Origin: Gammaproteobacteria bacterium
Lineage (GTDB): Bacteria > Pseudomonadota > Gammaproteobacteria > Steroidobacterales > Steroidobacteraceae
Length of the DNA: 5,790 nt
Direction of reading: 5' to 3'
Assembly: GCA_010031985.1 (NCBI GenBank)
Contig: RGYP01000130.1
Span: 1-5,790, forward strand
Position numbers and translations under genes: made by a program. The notes beneath the pieces are model-generated. The model saw nothing but the letters and a program-made list of their open reading frames with translations. It was not told the DNA's origin and did no database searches. Positions 1 through 5,768 of the stretch are shown in pieces (positions within the stretch are counted from its first letter, which is position 1; every line of letters begins with the position of its first letter).

Positions 1-1746
1 GGCAGCGACTTCGAGGAGATCGCAATCGGGGATCATGCCTAGCACCATGGCGTACTTCGGATCGATGTGCGCGCCGAACGCGCCCGCGAGACGAATGCGT
101 TCGACCCGCTCGACGCGCAGCTCTTCCATCAAAAGTCGCACCCCGGCATAGAGCGCAGCTTTCGCGAGCTGAATGGCACGCACGTCGGTCTGCGTGATCG
201 ACAGCGTCATCGCACCGCGATGCAAGACGTAGGAGAAGGTTCGGTCGCTGGCGACGATACGATCGCTGCGCGCCGCCATACCGCCATCGACGACGCCATC
301 CTGATTGATGACGCCCGCAAGATACATCTCGGCGATCACCTCGATGATGCCGGAGCCACAGACGCCGGTGACGCCCGTCGCCTTGGTGGCTTCCTCGAAA
401 CCCGGATCGTCCGACCAAAGATCACAACCGATCACCTTGAAGCGTGGCTCCAACGTTTCGGGATCGATGCGGACACGCTCGATCGCTCCGGGTGCCGCGC
501 GTTGGCCGCAGCTGATCTGCGCACCCTCGAACGCAGGGCCGGTGGGACTCGAGCACGCGAGCAGTCGATCGCGGTTACCGAGCACGATTTCGGCATTGGT
601 GCCCACGTCGACGAGCAGCGTCACGGCCGCGCCGAGATCGGGACGTTCGGCGAGGATCATGCCCGCCGTGTCCGCACCGACGTGCCCTGCGATACACGGC
701 AGCACGTAGACACGGGCCTGCGGATGCACCTCGATGCCGAGCGCCGCCGCGGGCTGCTCGATGGCCTGATCGATGGCGAGGGCGAACGGTGCGCCGCCGA
801 GCTCAGTGGGATCGAGACCGAGCACCAAGTGATGCATGATCGGATTGCCGACCAAGGTCACTTCGAGAATGTCCTGCGGGACGGCACCCGCCTGCGCGGC
901 CACGTCGGCAGCAAGCTCGGAGAGCGCGGTGCGCACCGCCAGGGTCATCTGTACGGCGCCACCCGGATTCATCATCGCGTACGACACGCGGCTCATGAGA
1001 TCTTCGCCGAACCGGATCTGCGGATTCATCATGCCCGCCGAGGCCACGACCTCACCGGTGGCGAGATCGCAGAGGTGCGCGGCGATGGTCGTCGAGCCGA
1101 CGTCGACCGCCATGCCGAGCGCACGCTCATGCAAACCCGGCCAAAGCCCAATGATTTGTCGGCCACCGTGCACCGCTACCGTGACCTTCCACTCGCCCAG
1201 TCGCAACGTCGTCTGCAGATCGCGCAGGATGCCGATCTCGATGCCGAGTCCCGTGAGCTGCCATTCGCGCGCGAGTGCATCGAACAATCGACGCAAATCG
1301 CCGGACGGGTCGTGCATGTCGGGTTCGCGGACCTCGACGTAGTAGAGACGCACGACCGGATCGAGTGCGATCTCGCGCGCATCAGCCGCCTTGCGCACCA
1401 CTTGTCGATGGACCTGACTCGAGGGCGGCACATCGATGACCACGTCGCTGCAGAGCTGCGCCTGACAGGAAAGTCGTCGCCCCGACTTCAATACTTTGCG
1501 TCGTGCGCTGCGCGCCTCGACTTCACCCGGTGCCGAAACGCTGCCCTCGCCCGAGCGCACCCCATGCTTGGCGAACTCGCCTTCGGCGACCACCACCTGA
1601 CAGCGCCCGCACAGCCCGCGCCCACCGCAGACCGAGTCGATGTCCACCCCGAGCTCGCGCGCGGCCTGTAATACCGGTGTGCCGAGCGCGAAGCGGCCGC
1701 GCTTGCCGGCAGGAAGGAATACGACCCAGGCGTCGCCCTCACTCAT
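1..1746 (-). CDS. RACo-like corrinoid activation protein: [2Fe-2S] ferredoxin domain plus ASKHA ATPase domain (C-terminus cut by window edge)
   Basis: The frame is open without a stop from ATG 1746 to position 1 (582 codons), so the C-terminus, probably about 100 residues, lies outside. Residues 1-100 form a plant-type [2Fe-2S] domain with C40, C46 and C49 (CGGRGLCGRC) and the distant fourth cysteine C94 (LSCQA). The ASKHA ATPase part follows a linker: MAVDVGSTT (212-220), FGEDLMSR (246-253), VGNPIMHH (299-306), GHVGADTAG (354-362), LLVDVGTNAEI (377-387), GPAFEGAQISCG (403-414), GVTGVCGSGIIE (458-469), ITQTDV (517-522) and LAGAFGAHID (553-562). In this family, ATP hydrolysis and the iron-sulfur cluster drive reduction of inactive Co(II) corrinoid to Co(I). 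It would repair the corrinoid protein encoded first in this operon. Its start overlaps the preceding stop by 4 nt (ATGA), and GGAGG at 1756-1760 is a good Shine-Dalgarno site. The electron donor is not encoded in the window. Confidence in the family is high; the exact partner is inferred from context. Confidence 0.93.
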   Translation of the reverse strand, partial: MSEGDAWVVFLPAGKRGRFALGTPVLQAARELGVDIDSVCGGRGLCGRCQVVVAEGEFAKHGVRSGEGSVSAPGEVEARSARRKVLKSGRRLSCQAQLCSDVVIDVPPSSQVHRQVVRKAADAREIALDPVVRLYYVEVREPDMHDPSGDLRRLFDALAREWQLTGLGIEIGILRDLQTTLRLGEWKVTVAVHGGRQIIGLWPGLHERALGMAVDVGSTTIAAHLCDLATGEVVASAGMMNPQIRFGEDLMSRVSYAMMNPGGAVQMTLAVRTALSELAADVAAQAGAVPQDILEVTLVGNPIMHHLVLGLDPTELGGAPFALAIDQAIEQPAAALGIEVHPQARVYVLPCIAGHVGADTAGMILAERPDLGAAVTLLVDVGTNAEIVLGNRDRLLACSSPTGPAFEGAQISCGQRAAPGAIERVRIDPETLEPRFKVIGCDLWSDDPGFEEATKATGVTGVCGSGIIEVIAEMYLAGVINQDGVVDGGMAARSDRIVASDRTFSYVLHRGAMTLSITQTDVRAIQLAKAALYAGVRLLMEELRVERVERIRLAGAFGAHIDPKYAMVLGMIPDCDLLEVAA

Positions 1747-2732
1747 GCTGCGCCGCCTCCACCACCGCCCTCCGTCGATGCGGCGGCCATGCGCCTGCGC
1801 AGGCCGCCCTCGCGACGACCGCGGGCCGCGGGCTGATCGGACCCCGGTGCACCAGCGACGGCGCCTGCACCCGCCGCCGCGGTGGGCGGTGCCTCGCGAA
1901 AGCGGCGGATCCAGCGCGTGCAATCGGGGTCGTGCCCCATCATCACGTCGGCGCCCATGCAGGCTTTGACCGTCTCGAGATGCAGCGGATTGGTGATCGC
2001 CGAGGTCAAACCCGAAGCGATACCCATGGTCAGGAACGCCGCGTTGATGCCATCGCGATTCGGCAAGCCGAAGCTCACGTTCGACGCGCCGCAGGTGGTG
2101 TTCACCTTCAGTTCATCGCGCAGGCGACGCACGAGGCGCATCACCTGCACGCCCGCCTGATTGATGGCGCCGATCGGCATGACGAGCGGATCGACGACCA
2201 CGTCACTGTACGGGATGCCGTAATCGGCCGCACGTTCGACGATTTTTTTGGCGACCGCGAAGCGTACGTCCGGATCCTCGGAGATCCCCGTCTCGTCGTT
2301 CGAGATCGCGACCACCGCGGCGCCATATTTTTTGACGAGTGGCAGCACCTGCTCGAGGCGCTCCTCCTCGCCGGTCACCGAATTGACGAGCGCCTTGCCC
2401 TTGTACACGGCAAGACCCGCCTCGAGCGCGGCGACGATGGATGAGTCGATGGATAGCGGCACGTCGGTGATCGACTGCACGATCTGCACGGCGCGGGCGA
2501 GTATCGCCGGCTCATCGGCAAGCGGAATGCCCGCATTCACATCGAGCATGTGTGCACCGGCTTCGACCTGCGCGCGGGCATCGGACTCGACCCGCGAATA
2601 GTTGCCGGCCGCCATTTCGGCAGCGAGGATCTTGCGCCCCGTCGGATTGATGCGCTCACCGATGATGACGAAGGGTCGGTTGAAGCCGATGACGACTTCT
2701 TTGGTTGCGGAACTGATTACGGTATCGGTCAT
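1743..2732 (-). CDS. Methyltetrahydrofolate:corrinoid methyltransferase (pterin-binding / DHPS-like family)
   Basis: The 329-residue protein is a pterin-binding TIM barrel like AcsE, MtgA and the folate module of methionine synthase. Visible motifs are GERINPTGR (25-33), MLDVNAG (62-68), LSIDSS (93-98), NSVTGEE (117-123), ISNDETG (143-149), DPLVMPIG (181-188) and TTCGASNVSFGLPNR (212-226). The asparagine of the SNVS motif (N218) matches the residue that contacts folate N5 in methyltransferases of this family. This and the lack of other folate-synthesis genes argue against true dihydropteroate synthase. The likely reaction is transfer of a methyl group from methyl-Co(III) corrinoid protein to tetrahydrofolate, the demethylating direction; the reverse is chemically possible. 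The last ~49 residues are a low-complexity Ala/Gly/Arg tail outside the barrel. Translation is coupled to the reductase through a 4-nt ATGA overlap, with an AGGGTGG ribosome site (2737-2743) inside the reductase gene. The gene ends in another ATGA overlap with the activator gene. Confidence 0.92.
   Translation of the reverse strand: MTDTVISSATKEVVIGFNRPFVIIGERINPTGRKILAAEMAAGNYSRVESDARAQVEAGAHMLDVNAGIPLADEPAILARAVQIVQSITDVPLSIDSSIVAALEAGLAVYKGKALVNSVTGEEERLEQVLPLVKKYGAAVVAISNDETGISEDPDVRFAVAKKIVERAADYGIPYSDVVVDPLVMPIGAINQAGVQVMRLVRRLRDELKVNTTCGASNVSFGLPNRDGINAAFLTMGIASGLTSAITNPLHLETVKACMGADVMMGHDPDCTRWIRRFREAPPTAAAGAGAVAGAPGSDQPAARGRREGGLRRRMAAASTEGGGGGGAA
1756..1760 (-). promoter_or_regulatory. 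Ribosome binding site of the RACo-like activator gene
   Basis: GGAGG on the minus strand lies 9 nt before ATG 1746, within the glycine-coding tail of the methyltransferase gene. Because glycine codons are GG-rich, part of the match may be incidental. Confidence 0.55.
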
Positions 2733-3865
2733 GATGCCACCCTGTCGGCTGTGTTCGTGTCGGCTGTGTTCGATTGCGCCGGGTCCTGACGATCACGACC
2801 CGGATACCAAGGCACGCGGCCGGCGAGTACGCCCGATTTGTCGATGACCTCGGCCACCGACTCCTCCTGGCGATAGGCCATGACGTGCACGCCATGCACG
2901 CCCTTCATGGCGTGCACTTCCTGAATCAATTCGATGCAGATGTTGCGACCCTCGCGCGCGGGATCTGCGGCCCCACGCAGGCGCGTGATGAGCGCATCCG
3001 GGATGTGGATGCCGGGCACGTTTTGTCGCATCCATTCGGCGGCCTTCGCCGAACGCAGCGGACCTACGCCGATCAACAGGAAAATCCGATTCGCGGCACC
3101 CAATTCCTCGAGCTTTTGCAAAAACGAGCGCAGCAAGGGCATGTCGTAGCAGTACTGCGTCTGGATGAATTGCGCACCGGCTTCGATTTTTTTGATCAGA
3201 CGCATCGCCCGCCACTCGTGCGGCAGGGCCGAGGGGTTCTCGGCGGCACCCAGAAAAACGCGCGGCGCCTTGCTGAGCTTGCGCCCACTCTGGAAGCGCT
3301 GCTCGTCACGCAGCGTACGCGCAAGACTCAGCAACGACACGCTGTCGAGATCGAACACCGGCTTGGCCTGCGGATGATCTCCCGCCTGCACACCATCGCC
3401 GGTGAGACAAAGCACGTTGCAGACGCCCATCGCCGATGCGCCGAGAATATCGCCCTGGATACCGATGCGATTTCGATCGCGACAGGAGATCTGCATGATG
3501 GGCGCATAGCCGACGCGGGTCAGCAGCGAACAGACCCCCATGCTCGACATGTGACAGTTGGCGCCGCTGCCGTCGGTGGCGTTGATCGCATCGACGTAAC
3601 CATCAAAGATTCGGGCGCGGGCATAGACCTCTTCGGGGTCTGCCGAATCGGGCGGCGCGAGTTCTGCCGTGACCGCGAACGCCCCCGCTCGCAGCACGCG
3701 CTCGAAGCGGCCGGGCGAAACGTGGCCCGGCAAGATGGGCAGCGGATCGCCGGGACCGAGCCTGCGCAGCAGCGGCTGCAGCATCGCGAGCACCGTCTCG
3801 AGCGCGCGATAGAGTTGATTGAGGCCGCGCGCGTGGCGCACCGACCAGAGCCGCATCCGGTACAT
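2729..3865 (-). CDS. Methylenetetrahydrofolate reductase, MetF-like, with an atypical N-terminal extension
   Basis: The protein has 378 residues. Residues ~55-352 are a MetF-like flavin TIM barrel that interconverts 5-methyl-THF and 5,10-methylene-THF. Active-site landmarks are E68 in AELAPP (the EFFPP glutamate of E. coli MetF), D157 in LTGDG and Q237 in QTQY. SCRDRNR (127-133) and LGASAMGVCNVLCLTGD (141-157) are typical of the branch found with corrinoid systems. In this operon it probably runs oxidatively, draining methyl-THF from the demethylation step. Residues 1-37 (starting MYRMRLWSVRHARG) are not part of the barrel and resemble the start of the separate Cys-rich MTHFR C-terminal-domain protein. 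The C-terminus carries a duplicated five-residue unit (NTADT NTAD) from a 15-bp tandem repeat. The start lies 2 nt after the preceding stop and has no clear ribosome site, so translation is probably by coupling. Start 3865 is supported by the recognisable MYR-RLW beginning. Confidence 0.92.
   Translation of the reverse strand: MYRMRLWSVRHARGLNQLYRALETVLAMLQPLLRRLGPGDPLPILPGHVSPGRFERVLRAGAFAVTAELAPPDSADPEEVYARARIFDGYVDAINATDGSGANCHMSSMGVCSLLTRVGYAPIMQISCRDRNRIGIQGDILGASAMGVCNVLCLTGDGVQAGDHPQAKPVFDLDSVSLLSLARTLRDEQRFQSGRKLSKAPRVFLGAAENPSALPHEWRAMRLIKKIEAGAQFIQTQYCYDMPLLRSFLQKLEELGAANRIFLLIGVGPLRSAKAAEWMRQNVPGIHIPDALITRLRGAADPAREGRNICIELIQEVHAMKGVHGVHVMAYRQEESVAEVIDKSGVLAGRVPWYPGRDRQDPAQSNTADTNTADRVAS
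2737..2743 (-). promoter_or_regulatory. Ribosome binding site of the pterin-binding methyltransferase gene
   Basis: AGGGTGG on the minus strand ends 4 nt before ATG 2732 and sits within the last codons of the reductase gene. It supports the 4-nt ATGA overlap as the true start. It adjoins and shares one base with the 15-bp tandem repeat. Confidence 0.6.
2743..2772 (-). repeat. Perfect 15-bp tandem duplication at the 3' end of the reductase gene
   Basis: TGTCGGCTGTGTTCG occurs twice head to tail (2743-2757 and 2758-2772, plus-strand reading). The unit is five codons, so the frame is kept and the protein gains a second NTAD unit near its C-terminus, beyond the barrel. Confidence 0.85.
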
Positions 3866-3867
3866 CG

Positions 3868-4212
3868 TCAGCTGCCGCTGTCGTCCGTCGACGCAGGCGC
3901 AGGCGCTGCTGTCGGGGTCGCGAGACCTTTGGCGCGAATGAGCTTCTCCAGGTCCTCGTCGCTGTAGCGCGCCTCGATCGCCTGCGCGGCCGCAGCCGCC
4001 TCGGCCTGCATGTCTTCACCGCAGGGCACCGGCGCGCTGCGCTGCCATTCGGCGATGTAGGCGTCTGAGCCCCCCTTGCCCGCGCGCATGGCGGCGCGAT
4101 CGACCGCCTCCTGAAAGCGCTGCGACAACATGATCTTCGAGGTCTCGCGTCCCCGCTTGACGACGACCTGCGACGGAATGTCCCGCCAGGAAATGATGAT
4201 CAGACTCGCCAT
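3868..4212 (-). CDS. 'Virulence factor' family small protein (Virulence_fact, PF13769-like), uncharacterised partner of corrinoid C1 operons
   Basis: This 114-residue protein has no signal peptide or membrane segment. Residues 1-97 match my memory of the small family called 'virulence factor': IISWRDIPSQVVVKRGR (6-22), then a helical part with QRFQEAVDRAAM (31-42), KGGSDAYIAEWQR (46-58) and a C-terminal acidic helix ending EKLIRAKG (89-96). A short Ala/Pro/Thr/Ser tail follows. The family name is historical. No virulence role is suggested here; in my recollection these proteins recur beside MTHFR and corrinoid methyltransferase genes. The context suggests an accessory role in methyl transfer or corrinoid/folate handling, but no reaction can be named. 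Its ATG overlaps the DUF1638 stop by 1 nt, and a strong AAGGAG ribosome site (4221-4226) lies 8 nt upstream, which fixes the start. The reductase starts 2 nt beyond its stop. Confidence 0.85.
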   Translation of the reverse strand: MASLIIISWRDIPSQVVVKRGRETSKIMLSQRFQEAVDRAAMRAGKGGSDAYIAEWQRSAPVPCGEDMQAEAAAAAQAIEARYSDEDLEKLIRAKGLATPTAAPAPASTDDSGS

Positions 4213-4820
4213 CAGTGGCGCTCCTTGTTTGCAAAGCGGCGCAGGCTGCGCTCGAGACCGCCGTAGCCCGTGTGCCGAAAGTGGTATTCAAGCCCAAGGC
4301 GCGCGGCGATGTCCTGCGCGGCGCGCACGTTGTCGGCATCTTCGATCTGCGCGAGATACACGAGCCGTCGGTAATTGCCGAAATACTGGCTCTGCAACTG
4401 CGGGTGACGGTCTAGCCCAAGTCCGCGAAACACCAATCGATCGAAGTGCCGCACCAGAAAATCCGTCAAGAAGAAACTGCCGGGCTCGGCCTCAGCAAGT
4501 TCGGCAAAGAGCTCGACGCTCGCAAAGAATTGGTAGCAGTGCACGCCTTCGATACGCTCGACGCCCTCTTCCCGCAGCACCGCATCGAGCGCACCCGTTG
4601 TGCCGCAGTCGGCGTACGCTACGAAGATTTCGGCGTATCGGTCGCGATGCTGGATGATCGCCTCGCGCACGGCAGGTGCGATGCGCTCCGGCCGGTTATG
4701 CAACTCGGGCGGCAGACAGTGCACCTCGAGGGCTAGCCAGCCGTGCAACTTGCGCAGCGCCGCGATCTCGTGGGCGAGCGCGCCGCAGGCAATCACGAGC
4801 TGGCGGCCTTCGCTCGCCAT
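4212..4820 (-). CDS. DUF1638 domain protein, function unknown, likely accessory to the corrinoid methyltransfer system
   Basis: The protein has 202 residues and looks cytoplasmic. It matches the DUF1638 pattern from end to end: ACGAL near the N-terminus (11-15), a CLPPELHNRPE segment (35-45), VAYADCGTTGALD (67-79), GVHCYQFFA (92-100) and a C-terminal helical region with QYFGNYRRLVYL (145-156). Cysteines C12, C35, C72 and C95 and histidines H41 and H94 lie in these conserved patches, so a metal, corrinoid or thiol function is plausible; this is inference. DUF1638 genes are known beside methylamine-type corrinoid methyltransferase genes in archaea and bacteria, but to my knowledge no biochemical role is established. 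The gene starts 9 nt after the corrinoid-protein stop with only a weak purine-rich site in front. It ends in a 1-nt stop/start overlap with the small 'virulence factor' gene. Confidence 0.88.
   Translation of the reverse strand: MASEGRQLVIACGALAHEIAALRKLHGWLALEVHCLPPELHNRPERIAPAVREAIIQHRDRYAEIFVAYADCGTTGALDAVLREEGVERIEGVHCYQFFASVELFAELAEAEPGSFFLTDFLVRHFDRLVFRGLGLDRHPQLQSQYFGNYRRLVYLAQIEDADNVRAAQDIAARLGLEYHFRHTGYGGLERSLRRFANKERH
4221..4226 (-). promoter_or_regulatory. Strong ribosome binding site of the 'virulence factor' family gene
   Basis: AAGGAG on the minus strand lies 8 nt before ATG 4212, inside the end of the DUF1638 gene. It is the best Shine-Dalgarno match in the operon. It suggests the small protein is translated efficiently even though its start overlaps the upstream stop. 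Confidence 0.75.
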
Positions 4821-4829
4821 GCCCGATCT

Positions 4830-5537
4830 TCAGTTCGCGCGCGCGGCAGCGCGCTTCGCCGCCAACAGCGACTTCGCGGTCTCGACGGCGATGGCGGCGT
4901 CACGGCAGTAGGCATCGGCACCGATCGCCTTGCCGAACTCTTCGTTGAGCGGCGCGCCACCCACGAGCACGATGTATTTCTCGCGCAGGTTCTTTTGTTT
5001 GAGCGTATCGATCACGACTTTCATGTAGGGCATCGTGGTCGTCAGCAGCGCCGACATGCCGAGGATGTCCGGGTTGTGCTTTTCGAGCGCTTCGAGATAT
5101 TTCTCGACGGGGTTGTTGATGCCGAGGTCGATGACCTCGAAACCCGCACCCTCGAGCATCATCGAAACCAGATTCTTGCCGATGTCATGAATGTCGCCTT
5201 TCACCGTGCCGATCACGATCTTGCCGATCGGCTCGGCACCGGTCTCCGCGAGTAGCGGCCGCAGGATCTCCATGCCGCCCTTCATGGCGTTGGCCGCCAG
5301 CAGCACTTCGGGCACGAACAGGATGCCGTCACGGAAATCGATACCGACGATGCGCATGCCCTCGACCAGGGCGTCGTTCAGAACCTTGTCTGGTGCCCAC
5401 CCCCGCTCGAGAAAGATGCGGGTAGCCTCTTCGACCTCGGGCTTCATGCCGTTGTAAAGATCGTCGTGAACCTGCTCGACCAGCTCCTCGTTGTTGAGCG
5501 ATCGCAGGTCGAATTCACCTTCTGCGGCGTCAGTCAT
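4830..5537 (-). CDS. Methyltransferase-associated corrinoid (cobalamin-binding) protein, MttC/MtgC type
   Basis: The 235-residue protein has the two-domain layout of methyl-carrier corrinoid proteins. A four-helix cap domain (B12-binding_2 type) spans ~12-95 and includes RDGILFVPEVLLAANAM (69-85). A Rossmann-like B12-binding domain spans ~104-230. The base-off/His-on motif D115-x-H117-x-x-G120 is intact in GDIHDIGKN, so H117 should be the lower cobalt ligand. GMSALLTTTM (160-169) and VGGAPLN (192-198) are the usual nucleotide-tail binding loops. Its job is to receive a methyl group from a substrate-specific methyltransferase, not encoded here, and hand it to the pterin-binding methyltransferase encoded later in the operon. 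The length is normal for the family; it is not a fragment of MetH. It is the first gene of the operon. ATG 5537 is preceded by a GAGGG ribosome site 5 nt away. Confidence 0.95.
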   Translation of the reverse strand: MTDAAEGEFDLRSLNNEELVEQVHDDLYNGMKPEVEEATRIFLERGWAPDKVLNDALVEGMRIVGIDFRDGILFVPEVLLAANAMKGGMEILRPLLAETGAEPIGKIVIGTVKGDIHDIGKNLVSMMLEGAGFEVIDLGINNPVEKYLEALEKHNPDILGMSALLTTTMPYMKVVIDTLKQKNLREKYIVLVGGAPLNEEFGKAIGADAYCRDAAIAVETAKSLLAAKRAAARAN

Positions 5538-5542
5538 TGCAG

Positions 5543-5547
5543 CCCTC
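5543..5547 (-). promoter_or_regulatory. Ribosome binding site of the corrinoid protein gene
   Basis: On the minus strand GAGGG lies 5 nt before ATG 5537. It supports that start for the first gene of the operon; the next in-frame ATG is about 30 codons further in, inside the cap domain. Confidence 0.7.
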
Positions 5548-5613
5548 GCGGCCCCGTTGAACCCCGCGGATGGTAAGCGTCGAACCCGCTCTTAACTGGC
5601 CGTTTCGCGACAG

Positions 5614-5643
5614 ATTTTTGTTCATCAACGACATGGGTGAAAA
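5614..5643 (-). promoter_or_regulatory. Candidate sigma70-type promoter of the operon (weak)
   Basis: On the minus strand TTTTCA (5638-5643, 4 of 6 to TTGACA) and AAAAAT (5614-5619, 4 of 6 to TATAAT) are separated by 18 nt. They lie in the only AT-rich patch before the operon. A start near 5607 would give a leader of about 70 nt. The match is weak and other sigma factors are possible. Confidence 0.25.
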
Positions 5644-5653
5644 CATGGGCGAA
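5631..5653. repeat. 11-bp direct repeat, possible regulator binding site
   Basis: ACATGGGTGAA (5631-5641) and ACATGGGCGAA (5643-5653) differ at one base and are spaced 12 bp start to start, close to one helical turn. The pair overlaps the candidate -35 element, a typical place for an operator. The binding protein is unknown. Confidence 0.4.
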
Positions 5654-5673
5654 GCGGCCGGACTCAAGGGAAA

Positions 5674-5711
5674 CGACCGACCGCGTTGGGCTCACCCCGC
5701 CCGGTCGGTCG
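5674..5711. repeat. Perfect 10-bp inverted repeat / strong GC-rich hairpin
   Basis: CGACCGACCG (5674-5683) and CGGTCGGTCG (5702-5711) are perfect reverse complements around an 18-nt loop. The loop can itself pair (GGG 5688-5690 with CCC 5695-5697). Read on the minus strand the hairpin is followed by TTTCCCTT, a short T-run, so it could end a transcript coming from beyond the right edge. A leader RNA structure or a protein-binding palindrome are alternatives. Confidence 0.5.
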
Positions 5712-5768
5712 CTACGCTAGCGCGTTCGTTGCACCCTGGCTGCGGCGCTCGGCACTCGGCGGGCGACC

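Noticed and set aside
67..1671. 534-residue plus-strand open frame, the longest complete frame in that part of the window
   Set aside because: It is antisense to the RACo-like gene, whose many family motifs are unambiguous. The plus-strand product is rich in Arg, His and Asp with no recognisable domain, as expected for a shadow frame in GC-rich DNA.
1503..2444. 313-residue plus-strand open frame across the activator/methyltransferase junction
   Set aside because: It is Arg/Ala/His-rich, lies opposite two genes with clear motifs, and has no domain of its own.
1743..2732. Dihydropteroate synthase (FolP) for folate synthesis
   Set aside because: The barrel is shared, but the CGASNVSFG motif, corrinoid neighbours and absence of folate-synthesis genes point to methyltetrahydrofolate:corrinoid methyltransferase.
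2774..3967. 397-residue plus-strand open frame opposite the reductase
   Set aside because: It is the antisense shadow of a clearly real MTHFR gene and resembles no protein family.
4830..5537. Fragment of cobalamin-dependent methionine synthase (MetH)
   Set aside because: The protein is a complete two-domain corrinoid carrier of normal length with its own start and ribosome site. Its operon partners are demethylation genes, with no MetH catalytic or reactivation domains nearby.
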